Source: UBA4582 sp038106185 (lineage in GTDB: Bacteria; Pseudomonadota; Gammaproteobacteria; Pseudomonadales; Azotimanducaceae). From it: 64,000 nt of DNA. Under the pieces are notes generated by a model. That model searched no databases and was not told the DNA's origin. It worked only from the letters and a program-made list of their open reading frames with translations. Of this stretch, positions 46,203-54,224 are shown piece after piece (the stretch's first letter is position 1; every line of letters begins with the position of its first letter). Position numbers and translations under genes: made by a program. Location of the stretch: assembly GCA_038106185.1 (NCBI GenBank), contig JAYODE010000006.1, positions 62,001-126,000 of the forward strand, written 5' to 3'.

Positions 46203-46784
46203 ATGAAACGAACCCGGCTCTCACCAGCAGCCAGAAAGGAACAATTACTGGACGTAGCCAAAGACTGCATCCTGGAGACCGGCCTGCAGCAGTTCTCGCT
46301 TAAGAAACTGGCGATAGAAGCCTGTGTCAGCGAACCTTTGCTGTTCCACTATTTTTCTTCACGAGTAGATCTTCTACAGCAACTGCTGCACCGCGATTTC
46401 ACCCGCACCATCAAGGCGTTGAACAAGGCACTCGACAGCGCCAACGATTTAGACGATATCCTGCGCATCTATGCCAGCCACAACTATGACCGCCAGGGAG
46501 AAGAGCGCATTATTGACATCCTGCTGTCCGATCCAGAGATTGCCAGCATCGTCGCAGAAGGGCGAATCAAGAATGCAGAAGAGCGTGGCAAAATACTTAT
46601 CGGTATCATCTCCAAGACACTCGGCATAAAACGCCAGAAGGCCATGATGATCGCGAGGATGGGTTCTGCGGCCTCAATCGCTGCAGCCCAGTTCGCGACA
46701 ACGACCAACATAGGCCGAGATGAGGTCATCAAGACGGTCATTGAGTTTGTCAACCAGGGTTTTGAGTCCCAGCGCAACAAATAA
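46203..46784 (+). CDS. TetR-family transcriptional regulator
   Basis: A 193-residue regulator. The N-terminal helix-turn-helix is typical: LSPAARKEQLLDVAKDCILETGLQQFSLKKLAIEACVSEPLLFHYFSSRVDLLQQLL. The C-terminal ligand domain is helical, with no recognisable subfamily. The gene lies between the TonB receptor (divergent) and the Gfo/Idh operon (same direction). It is the only regulator gene in the island, so it is the best candidate to bind the three 21-bp palindromes; this is inference. Confidence 0.9.
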   Translation: MKRTRLSPAARKEQLLDVAKDCILETGLQQFSLKKLAIEACVSEPLLFHYFSSRVDLLQQLLHRDFTRTIKALNKALDSANDLDDILRIYASHNYDRQGEERIIDILLSDPEIASIVAEGRIKNAEERGKILIGIISKTLGIKRQKAMMIARMGSAASIAAAQFATTTNIGRDEVIKTVIEFVNQGFESQRNK

Positions 46785-46819
46785 CGTGACTCCTCGGCTC
46801 GGACTGTACTATAGTTCTC

Positions 46820-46840
46820 TATTATAGCTTAACCATAATA
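46820..46840 (+). promoter_or_regulatory. Island operator copy 3, before the Gfo/Idh operon
   Basis: TATTATAG-CTTAA-CCATAATA, differing from the other copies at one arm base. It ends 17 bp before the GTG at 46858. A further CTGTACTATAG/CCATAATACAG pair lies around it (46803-46842), so it may be an extended double site. Confidence 0.75.
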
Positions 46841-46857
46841 CAGTTCAGGAGGCGATT

Positions 46858-47928
46858 GTGACGATTCGTTACGGCATCATCGGCACCGGCATGATGGGCT
46901 GCGAGCATATTCGCAATCTCGTCAAAATAGATGGCGTTGACATCGTCGCCGTTGCGGATCCTGACGAGCGCTCTCGGCAATGGGCAGTAATCGCCTGTGG
47001 CAATACCTTTTCCCCGACTGTTTACGCCGATTACGGCGAGCTGCTGGCGCGCGATGATGTGGATGCTGTACTCATCGCCTCGCCCAACTACACCCACATC
47101 GACGTTATGCGTGATGTGTTCAAGACAGACAAACACGTGATGCTGGAAAAGCCCATGTGCACCACCCTGGGCGACGCGCGGGAAATCATCCAGGCTGCCG
47201 AGAAACACAAGGGCATCATCTGGGTCGCACTGGAATACCGCTACATGGCACCGATCGCGGCGATGCTGTCGCATCTCGATGCCATTGGGCGTATCCGCAT
47301 GTGCTCGATTCGCGAACACCGATTCCCTTTTCTGAAGAAAGTCGGTGACTGGAACCGTTTCAACCAGAATACCGGCGGCACACTGGTTGAGAAATGCTGC
47401 CACTTCTTCGACCTGATGAACCTGATTGTGCCCAGCAGGCCCGTGCGCGTCTTTGCCTCAGGTGGTCAGGACGTAAACCATCTCGATGAGATCTACAACG
47501 GCAAAGTCCCGGACATCATTGACAACGCCTATGTGATAGTGGATTACGCCGGTGGTGAGCGCGCCATGCTCGACCTGTGCATGTTTGCCGAAGGCGTTAA
47601 ACACGAGCAGCAGCTGGTTGTCACCGGGGATACCGGGCGCATTGAAACCACGGTTCCCGGGGATGATCTGCTGATCAGCCGAAGAGATGCCAATAGCTAT
47701 CAGACGGTACCCGTGCTGCCCGATCCGAGGGTGAAGGAACAAGGCTTTCACCACGGCGCCAGCTATATCGAGCACCTGAATTTTATCGATGCTATCAGGC
47801 ACACGCGGGAACCGGCAGTATCGGTCACCGATGGCTTGAATTCGATCTTGATCGGCGTCGCTGGCCAGCACTCCATTGAAACCGGTGTCCCCGTCGACAT
47901 CGCAGCGCTGTTAAAGGAGTCACCATGA
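46858..47928 (+). CDS. Gfo/Idh/MocA-family oxidoreductase
   Basis: A 356-residue NAD(P)-dependent dehydrogenase. The Rossmann motif is YGIIGTGMMGCEHIRNL. The conserved EKP motif (MLEKPMCTTL, Lys about residue 98) supplies the catalytic Lys, and NTGGTLVEKCCHFFDLMN the C-terminal substrate His region. Family members oxidise or reduce inositols, sugars and glycosides. Starts at GTG 46858 with AGGAGG 6 nt upstream. First gene of a plus-strand operon; overlaps the next gene by 4 bp. Confidence 0.88.
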   Translation: MTIRYGIIGTGMMGCEHIRNLVKIDGVDIVAVADPDERSRQWAVIACGNTFSPTVYADYGELLARDDVDAVLIASPNYTHIDVMRDVFKTDKHVMLEKPMCTTLGDAREIIQAAEKHKGIIWVALEYRYMAPIAAMLSHLDAIGRIRMCSIREHRFPFLKKVGDWNRFNQNTGGTLVEKCCHFFDLMNLIVPSRPVRVFASGGQDVNHLDEIYNGKVPDIIDNAYVIVDYAGGERAMLDLCMFAEGVKHEQQLVVTGDTGRIETTVPGDDLLISRRDANSYQTVPVLPDPRVKEQGFHHGASYIEHLNFIDAIRHTREPAVSVTDGLNSILIGVAGQHSIETGVPVDIAALLKESP

Positions 47929-48893
47929 GCTTCCAAACCATTCAGGACATGCCACCCGTTGGTTTCGGCCTCTGGAAAATTGCACCCGAGCACTGTGCTG
48001 ACGTGGTCTACCAGGCGGTATTGACAGGATACCGGCACTTTGACGCGGCCTGTGATTACGGCAATGAGAGGGCCGTGGGCGAAGGTTTAAAGCGAGCTAT
48101 GGATGACGGTCTGGTCACACGAGACGAACTGTGGATAACCTCTAAACTCTGGAATACCTATCACGCGCCGGCGCATGTGCCTTTGGCGCTCCAGCGGACC
48201 CTTGCTGATCTGCAGCTGGATTATCTTGACCTGTACCTGGTGCACTTCCCTATTGCGCTGGCATTTGTGCCGTTCGAAACACGCTATCCACCTGAGTGGC
48301 TCCATGATCCGGCCGCTGCATCTCCCGGCATGCTGCCTGCAAAAGTGTCCCTTGAGACCACCTGGCACGCCATGGAACAGCTCAAGAGTACTGGTTATGT
48401 ACGACACATCGGCATCTGCAATTACAATTCCAGCCTGCTGCACGACCTGATGAGCTATGCGGACACACTCCCGGAGATGCTGCAGATTGAATCGCACCCG
48501 TATCTCACTCAGGAGAAACTCATTCGCCTGGCGAAACAGTACGGTCTGGGTGTGACGGCGTTTTCGCCATTGGGTGCATCGTCCTACCTGGAACTTAATA
48601 TGGCGACTAACGAGGAAACCGTCCTCGACAATCCTGTCGTAACCGGGATTGCGCACACACTGAACCGGTCTCCGGCCCAGGTAGTTCTTCGATGGGCGAT
48701 GCAGAGAGATACGGCCGTCGTCGTCAAAAGCCTGAAACCGGCGCGGATGAAAGAGAATCTGGCGATTAACGACTTCAAACTGGATGCTGAACAAATGGCG
48801 TCGATCAGTGCACTGAACTGCAATCGACGATTTAACGATCCAGGCGACTTCTGCGAAGCCGCCTTCTCAACCTTTTTTCCGATCTATGACTGA
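47925..48893 (+). CDS. Aldo/keto reductase
   Basis: A 322-residue (beta/alpha)8 NADPH-dependent reductase. The catalytic tetrad is visible: Asp and Tyr in FDAACDYGNERAVGEGL, Lys in WITSKLWNTYHAP, His in YLVHFPIAL. The cofactor motif VVVKSLKPARMKENLAI differs slightly from the classical IPKS form. It resembles xylose/aldose reductase-type AKRs. It would reduce or oxidise a sugar-derived carbonyl, together with the Gfo/Idh enzyme encoded just upstream. Overlaps the dioxygenase gene by 8 bp. Confidence 0.87.
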   Translation: MSFQTIQDMPPVGFGLWKIAPEHCADVVYQAVLTGYRHFDAACDYGNERAVGEGLKRAMDDGLVTRDELWITSKLWNTYHAPAHVPLALQRTLADLQLDYLDLYLVHFPIALAFVPFETRYPPEWLHDPAAASPGMLPAKVSLETTWHAMEQLKSTGYVRHIGICNYNSSLLHDLMSYADTLPEMLQIESHPYLTQEKLIRLAKQYGLGVTAFSPLGASSYLELNMATNEETVLDNPVVTGIAHTLNRSPAQVVLRWAMQRDTAVVVKSLKPARMKENLAINDFKLDAEQMASISALNCNRRFNDPGDFCEAAFSTFFPIYD

Positions 48894-49821
48894 TATGAAC
48901 TTTCCAACTGTAATCACTAACACCGATCAGATCACCAATGTCGCGGCACTGGAACATTGGGTGACCAACCAGAAGGCTTCGCTGACTGCACAACTTGAAA
49001 GCACCGGTGCCATCCTCTTCCGAGGCTTCCCTATCCGAAGCGCTGAGGATTTCGACCGGTTCGCACTGGCGTTCGGCTTCGAGCATTTTACTTACGATGA
49101 ATCCTTGTCCAACGCAGTACGAATCAATCTGACACCAAGGGTGTTTACGGCCAATGAAGCGCCACCGTCAGTCGAGATTTTTCTGCATCATGAAATGGCC
49201 CAGACACCTATCTATCCACATCGACTTTTTTTCTGTTGCCTGTCCAGCGCCAATGAAGGCGGCGCCACGCCGCTATGTCGATCTGATCTGCTGTGGCAGG
49301 ATTTCAAGTCCAACCATCCGGATCGCGCTGAGCCATTTGAAAAACTGGGCCTGAAATACACGACCCATATGCCGGGAACCGATGATTCAGCGTCCGGACA
49401 GGGCCGCAGCTGGCGCAGCACGCTGAGCGTCGGCGACAAAATCGAGGCCGAAGACCGCCTCAGGGAACTTGGTTATACCTGGGAGTGGTGCGACGACGGA
49501 TCACTGCTGGCAACGACGAAAGCATTGCCTGCAGTGCGGGAACTCATGGATGGCAGCCAGTCTTTTTTTAATCAGGTAATTGCAGCCCATCGCGGTTGGA
49601 AACGGCACATCAACAGCAGATCGGTGTTGACCTTTGGCGACGACAGCGAGATACCTGATGAATCGTTGAACCTGCTCGCCGACATCTCCATTAGACACAC
49701 GGTGCGGCTCGACTGGCAGGATGGCGATATCGCATTGATCGACAACTACCGCGTGATGCACGGTCGGTTTCCTTACCGTGGCGATCGAAAACGGCAGGTG
49801 GTGGTTTGTCTGGCCAGATAA
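48886..49821 (+). CDS. TauD/TfdA-family Fe(II)/2-oxoglutarate dioxygenase
   Basis: A 311-residue oxygenase of the TauD/clavaminate-synthase-like group. GAILFRGFPIRSAEDFDRFALAFG is the family opening. FLHHEMAQTPIYPHRLFFCC carries the HxE iron pair (His about 104, Glu about 106). DNYRVMHGRFPYRGDRKRQVVV gives the distal His and the 2-oxoglutarate Arg. The HxE instead of HxD form is typical of this branch. Substrate unknown; the island also encodes a PhyH-type dioxygenase. Confidence 0.85.
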   Translation: MTDMNFPTVITNTDQITNVAALEHWVTNQKASLTAQLESTGAILFRGFPIRSAEDFDRFALAFGFEHFTYDESLSNAVRINLTPRVFTANEAPPSVEIFLHHEMAQTPIYPHRLFFCCLSSANEGGATPLCRSDLLWQDFKSNHPDRAEPFEKLGLKYTTHMPGTDDSASGQGRSWRSTLSVGDKIEAEDRLRELGYTWEWCDDGSLLATTKALPAVRELMDGSQSFFNQVIAAHRGWKRHINSRSVLTFGDDSEIPDESLNLLADISIRHTVRLDWQDGDIALIDNYRVMHGRFPYRGDRKRQVVVCLAR

Positions 49822-50801
49822 TTCTAGAGCAGTGGCAACTGAGAGTACGGGGCATTCTTATTGCCTTTACGATCGGTTTCGCGGCAATCTTTCTGAGTGA
49901 GCACTATGGTGCCCCGGGAATTCTGTTCGCCCTGCTGCTCGGGATGTCACTGAACTTCCTTGGGGAAGACCCCAAGCTGTCGGTCGGGATTACCTTCGCA
50001 GCAAAACAGGTATTGCGCATTGGCGTTGCGCTGCTCGGATTTCAGGTCGCGACCGAGGATCTGTTCAACCTCGGTAGGGTCAACACGCTGTTCATTGCCC
50101 TGTGCACGGCCTTGACCATAGGGTTCGGGATTGTGGCGTCCAGGGTCTGTGGCCTCAAAGGCCGCTTTGGACTCCTATCGGGCGGATCGGTGGCAATCTG
50201 CGGCGCATCAGCAGCGATCGCGATATCTTCTGTGCTGCCGCAGGACAAGGACACCCACGCTGACTGTGCACTCGTGGTAATCAGCGTCACCACTTTGTCT
50301 ACCCTGGTCATGATTCTCTACCCCATTATCAGTTCCGCGCTGGCCCTGCCGGAGGCCGCCGCAGGATTCTTCTTCGGCGCGACGATCCACGATGTCGCCC
50401 AGGTGGTCGGTGCCGGTTATTCCATCTCGGAAACCAGCGGGGAATACGCTGTTCTGACCAAGATGATCAGGATTCTGCTGCTGGTGCCCGTGGTCGTCGC
50501 CATCTCGCTCGCCTATAGCCGCACACCGCGAACAGAGGGTGTTCGCCCTGGACTTGTGCCGGGCTTTCTGGTCGCCTTCGTTGTGTTCATGTGCCTTGGC
50601 AATAGCACGCTGATACCGGGCAATTGGCTCGAGACGATCGGCAGATTCTCGCAGTACTGTCTGGTTGCAGCGATTGCGGCCATTGGACTGAAAACCGAAC
50701 TGCCAAAGCTTGCTCAGCTCGGCTGGAAACCCGTGGCACTGATCGCCGCGGAAACGCTGTTCCTGGCCAGTCTGTGCCTGACCTACCTGTTGTGCTGGTG
50801 A
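49806..50801 (+). CDS. YeiH-family putative anion (sulfate) exporter
   Basis: A membrane protein of 331 residues with about ten hydrophobic segments, of the UPF0324/YeiH family. Typical blocks are GMSLNFLGEDPKLSVGITFAAKQVLRIGVALLGF, GGSVAICGASAAIAISSVLP and FFFGATIHDVAQVVGAGYSIS. YeiH proteins are annotated as sulfate exporters on limited evidence. The start is TTG at 49806 and overlaps the dioxygenase stop by 16 bp; no better in-frame start keeps the first helix. Its place in the catabolic operon suggests export of an anion released by the pathway. Confidence 0.8.
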   Translation: MSGQIILEQWQLRVRGILIAFTIGFAAIFLSEHYGAPGILFALLLGMSLNFLGEDPKLSVGITFAAKQVLRIGVALLGFQVATEDLFNLGRVNTLFIALCTALTIGFGIVASRVCGLKGRFGLLSGGSVAICGASAAIAISSVLPQDKDTHADCALVVISVTTLSTLVMILYPIISSALALPEAAAGFFFGATIHDVAQVVGAGYSISETSGEYAVLTKMIRILLLVPVVVAISLAYSRTPRTEGVRPGLVPGFLVAFVVFMCLGNSTLIPGNWLETIGRFSQYCLVAAIAAIGLKTELPKLAQLGWKPVALIAAETLFLASLCLTYLLCW

Positions 50802-50918
50802 TGACAGGCGCCCTCTCCGACCGCCACTTTCGGCGGGCGTCTGGTGCCCGGCGTTTGCGCCGCAATTTTCTGTTGGCGTAGTTAGGACTTATAATGACAA
50901 TGACCTTAATGGACCGAG

Positions 50919-52118
50919 ATGAGTAACCTGAGCGACTTCCCAACAGAGACTTTTCGTTTGCAAACGCGGGCATGGCTGGAAGAGAACTGCCCGGCCTCCA
51001 TGCGCACCCGCATGGTGCCGGGTGAGGAAATCAATGGTGGTTCCAAGCACCGGAGTACGAATCCCGATGCGTACATCTGGCTCGATCGCATGGTCGAGCG
51101 TGGCTGGACGGCACCGACCTGGCCAACTGAATATGGTGGTGGCGGATTGTCCAAGGAAGAGTTTCTTGTACTACTGGAAGAGATGCAGCGCATCAACGCG
51201 CGGCCACCACTCGGGGGCATGGGCATCACGATGATTGGTCCGACCTTACTTGAGTATGGAACCGATGAACAGAAGGTGCGCCACTTGCCACCTATCATCC
51301 GCGGTGAGCTGGCGTGGTGCCAGGGCTACAGTGAGCCAGGGGCTGGCAGTGACCTCGCCAGCCTGCAGACTCGTGCAGTCTCCGACGGGGATGAATACAT
51401 CGTCAACGGCGCCAAGATCTGGACCTCGGGCGCCAATCACGCTGACTGGATATTCTGCCTGGTCCGAACGGACCCGAATGCACCGAAACATGACGGCATC
51501 AGTTTCCTATTGTTCTCAATGGATTCACCCGGGGTTACTGTCAAACCCATTGAGCTTATCAATGGCGGCTCGCCGTTCTGCCAGACGTTCTTCGATGACG
51601 TGCGCGTCCCGAAAAGCGATCGCGTGCACAAAGAGAACCAGGGCTGGACAGTGGCAAAGCGACTGCTTCAGCATGAGCGATCCGGGCTTGCATCACTCGC
51701 GAGTGGTGGAACCGCAGGTCCCATGGAGCGCATTCGCCCCTCCGTGCCACTTCATGAACTGGCGAAAGCATATGGGTCGCTTGATTTGCTGCGGGATGAG
51801 ATCGTCAGCAATGACATGCTGAAACGCAGCTACGTGCTGACGCAGCGCAGAGCCGTGGCTGAATCCGAAGCCGATACACCCGGCGCCACAACCTCTATTT
51901 TCAAATACATCGAAGCAGAGTACGTGAAATCACAGCTGGAACTGCAGGTGCGGATAAGGGGTACGCGATCGCTGGGCTGGTCAGGTGATGCATTCTCCGA
52001 GGAAGAACTCCGCATGGGCAAACTGAATCTTGAGGCGAAAGCCATCTCTATTGCCGGTGGTTCCAACGAGATTCAGCTCAACATCATTGCCAAGCGCGTG
52101 CTTGGGCTGCCTGACTAG
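50919..52118 (+). CDS. Acyl-CoA dehydrogenase family protein
   Basis: A 399-residue flavoprotein with the three ACAD domains: N-terminal helices (WTAPTWPTEYGGGGLSKEE), the middle domain QGYSEPGAGSDLASLQTRA with VNGAKIWTSGANHADWIF, and the C-terminal helices ending SIAGGSNEIQLNIIAKRVLGLP. The FADE-like subgroup of marine and actinobacterial catabolic ACADs looks similar. It oxidises an acyl-CoA side chain that is not identified. It begins 117 bp after the YeiH gene and is followed by a hot-dog protein, a common pairing for dehydrogenation then hydration. Confidence 0.85.
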   Translation: MSNLSDFPTETFRLQTRAWLEENCPASMRTRMVPGEEINGGSKHRSTNPDAYIWLDRMVERGWTAPTWPTEYGGGGLSKEEFLVLLEEMQRINARPPLGGMGITMIGPTLLEYGTDEQKVRHLPPIIRGELAWCQGYSEPGAGSDLASLQTRAVSDGDEYIVNGAKIWTSGANHADWIFCLVRTDPNAPKHDGISFLLFSMDSPGVTVKPIELINGGSPFCQTFFDDVRVPKSDRVHKENQGWTVAKRLLQHERSGLASLASGGTAGPMERIRPSVPLHELAKAYGSLDLLRDEIVSNDMLKRSYVLTQRRAVAESEADTPGATTSIFKYIEAEYVKSQLELQVRIRGTRSLGWSGDAFSEEELRMGKLNLEAKAISIAGGSNEIQLNIIAKRVLGLPD

Positions 52119-52135
52119 CGCAAAGGAGACGACAG

Positions 52136-52984
52136 ATGAACAACGCGATAATGGGGCCGTTATGGGCCGCAAGGAATTGGTCCGCGGATGAGGGTGCGGG
52201 CAGCATCCATGATGATCAGACAGCAGCAGAACTGGGTTTTCGCGGTGGCACCGTTGCTGGCGACATTCACATGAACCAGTTCCCGCCAGTTCTCATAAAA
52301 CTGTTCGGCGATGCCTGGTTCGAACGCGGCAACCTGTCGCTGTACTTCCGTAACGCGACGATCGACAAGGAACGCGTGCGAGTGTTTGCTGAGCCGTTAG
52401 TGCCGGGGGCATCTCAGACCCGGGTCTGGATGGAGCGCGAAGACGGCATGCTGGTTTGCGAGGGTACCGCTGCACTGGGCGACAATGATGCGTCAGCGCT
52501 GCGATCCATCGACTATCGCCCGTGCGACCCGGAAGCACTGCGAATATTGAGGAAGGTAAAGCCGGGCATGAGTCTCGGCAGCTACGATGTCATCACCCAA
52601 ACAGACAAGCAGTTTGAACGTTTCGACACGAACCTTATCAGCGATCCCCTCGACTGGTATCGCGAATCGTCTCCTTGGGGGGCCCCTGTCGCAGCGCCCT
52701 GCACCGTTCTCGAATTTCTCTGGGGGTCAGCGATGCGCGGACTCGGTCCGCTGGTTGAACCATCAACCGGACTATTCGGCGCCATGGAGATTCGTTTTAC
52801 CAACGGGCCGATGCTACTGGATGCGGCCTATCACATTGACTGCGAGGTCGTTTGTGTCGGCCAGAGCCCGAAGACAGAATATGTGTGGTATGAACAAAAG
52901 GCCTATAACGCGGCCGGGGATCTTGTAGTCACACTGCTGATTCAGTCCCGCGCAATGAAAGCCTCATCGCCGCTTTATGGCTAG
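52136..52984 (+). CDS. Hot-dog-fold protein, MaoC/FAS1-dehydratase-like
   Basis: A 282-residue protein with no certain family name. GFRGGTVAGDIHMNQFPPVLIKLFG near residue 36-60 resembles the hydratase motif of MaoC-type hot-dog proteins. The second half (EIRFTNGPMLLDAAYHIDCEVVCVG) looks like another hot-dog strand set, so it may be a double hot-dog. Ribosome site AAGGAGA stands upstream of ATG 52136, 17 bp after the acyl-CoA dehydrogenase stop. A role as enoyl-CoA hydratase partner is inferred from context. Last gene of the island before the tRNA. Confidence 0.55.
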   Translation: MNNAIMGPLWAARNWSADEGAGSIHDDQTAAELGFRGGTVAGDIHMNQFPPVLIKLFGDAWFERGNLSLYFRNATIDKERVRVFAEPLVPGASQTRVWMEREDGMLVCEGTAALGDNDASALRSIDYRPCDPEALRILRKVKPGMSLGSYDVITQTDKQFERFDTNLISDPLDWYRESSPWGAPVAAPCTVLEFLWGSAMRGLGPLVEPSTGLFGAMEIRFTNGPMLLDAAYHIDCEVVCVGQSPKTEYVWYEQKAYNAAGDLVVTLLIQSRAMKASSPLYG

Positions 52985-53148
52985 CTTATTGAAGCACTAC
53001 TAAGATAGATATGATATCCAGACGCGCTTATGGTTTTAGAAATTATGAAAATTATCGATTACACGTCCTAACCCAGTGTGGCTGGGATGGCATTAGCAAT
53101 CGAGTAAACAGGATGTCCATCCCCTGTTAACTGGGTAGAGCCGGAATT

Positions 53149-53174
53149 TGGAGCGGGCGACGAGATTCGAACTC
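53149..53174 (-). repeat. Right attachment site: 3' end of tRNA-Gly
   Basis: The 26 bases shared with 31530-31555. Here they complete a functional tRNA gene, so the crossover preserved the tRNA sequence. Confidence 0.85.
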
Positions 53175-53224
53175 GCGACAGCTAGCTTGGGAAGCTAGTA
53201 CTCTACCAACTGAGTTACACCCGC
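53149..53224 (-). tRNA. tRNA-Gly (CCC anticodon)
   Basis: Read on the minus strand, GCGGGTG pairs with CGCCCGC as acceptor stem (one G-U). The D-arm is ACTC/GAGT, the anticodon arm CTAGC-TTCCCAA-GCTAG has the anticodon CCC, and the T-arm has TTCGAAT. The discriminator base is U and the CCA end is encoded. Total length is 76 nt. It is the integration target of the island to its left. Confidence 0.95.
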
Positions 53225-53412
53225 GATTTTCGCTATTCTATCCTTAGACTACAACCAGGCGCCAATACCTTTACATCGGTTGAACTGCTTATAGGGCTAC
53301 CGCCTCGCCTTGTGCTTAAGCCTATATAATAGCCTTCGTGACTTGAGACTTACTCTACATACGCCGCACACTGGCGAGTCAGTTTTTCCCCATCAACTAT
53401 CCACATCACTTA

Positions 53413-54144
53413 TCAAGGCGCCGGCAGCGCCTGCAGTTGGCGCTGGATTTCGACCAGGCGCTGATTGGTTTGTTGCCGATACCTATCGATCACGGCGATG
53501 GCTTCCTCCACATCCTTCATCTGCTTCTCCAACGTCTGCACACTACGACGCTGACCGTCCAGCAGTGACCGTTGATCCTGAACTTGGCCTCGTATCAAGG
53601 CGACACTGGTCGTCGTCTCTTCAACTTCCGCTGTCGTCTGCTTTGAGAACTTCTCAAACCGCTCGTTAATTTTATTAACACTGCTGACCTGATTAGCAAT
53701 TTGCGAGTCCAGTTTCTTATCCATGGCTGTGAGCTTTGTCAGTGTCTCTTCTATCGTTTGAATCCTGGGTCGATTCTGGCGGTAGGCTACGGCCCATAGC
53801 TTATCGATCTCACCTACATTGCTCGTCTGTTGCGCTTGCATGACCTGCAGAGTTTTTGACACATCAGTGCCGGTTGCGGCCAGCCGATCATTCAGGTCGC
53901 GGATACTCGTCTGGCCCTCGGCTAATAGCTGGTTTGATTGATCCAGTTTCTGTTGTACCTCATAGAGCGTGAACCCACCGATACCCATCATGATCGCCAT
54001 GAGCACCAACGCAAAGACTAGAATGCCATTAAAATTACTTTGCTTGGGGACATCAGAGCGGACGCTGCGCCGGTAGGATGCTACTTCGTCTTTCGCAGGC
54101 GCGATCTCCGGAATCAAATCAAGATCTCTTTGGTTATCCACCAT
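53413..54144 (-). CDS. Membrane-anchored coiled-coil protein of unknown function
   Basis: A 243-residue protein. A cytoplasmic N-terminus of about 40 residues precedes one membrane helix (ILVFALVLMAIMMGIGGFTLYEV, about residues 41-63). Almost the whole remainder is a predicted coiled coil with Gln, Leu, Glu and Lys repeats, outside the inner membrane. No domain family was recognised. The layout resembles cell-envelope tether or division-associated proteins, but this is only architecture. The upstream gene on the same strand is the PuuD-like gene, separated by a terminator, so it probably has its own promoter. Confidence 0.7.
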   Translation of the reverse strand: MVDNQRDLDLIPEIAPAKDEVASYRRSVRSDVPKQSNFNGILVFALVLMAIMMGIGGFTLYEVQQKLDQSNQLLAEGQTSIRDLNDRLAATGTDVSKTLQVMQAQQTSNVGEIDKLWAVAYRQNRPRIQTIEETLTKLTAMDKKLDSQIANQVSSVNKINERFEKFSKQTTAEVEETTTSVALIRGQVQDQRSLLDGQRRSVQTLEKQMKDVEEAIAVIDRYRQQTNQRLVEIQRQLQALPAP

Positions 54145-54173
54145 GATGACTAGCCCCGCGCTAAGTTTCTGTC

Positions 54174-54200
54174 ATAAAAAGGGCCCCTAAGAAGGAGCCC
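54174..54200 (-). terminator. Intrinsic terminator of the PuuD-like gene
   Basis: On the minus strand GGGCTCC-TTCTTA-GGGGCCC (one G-U pair) is followed by TTTTTATG. It starts about 25 bp after the stop at 54225. Confidence 0.8.
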
Positions 54201-54224
54201 AATTATCATTCTAACCTTGAGGCA

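Larger units (their letters stand above)
31530..53174. mobile_element. Genomic island integrated at tRNA-Gly
   Basis: A segment of about 21.6 kb bounded by 26-bp direct repeats, the right one being the 3' end of an intact tRNA-Gly(CCC). It lies downstream of the tRNA 3' end, as expected for integrase-mediated insertion. All complete genes inside are metabolic, transport or regulatory and share three copies of one operator. No intact integrase, excisionase, conjugation or phage gene is visible, so it is probably immobile now or was moved by an integrase supplied elsewhere. Base composition appears somewhat more GC-rich than the flanks by eye; I did not compute it. Confidence 0.75.
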
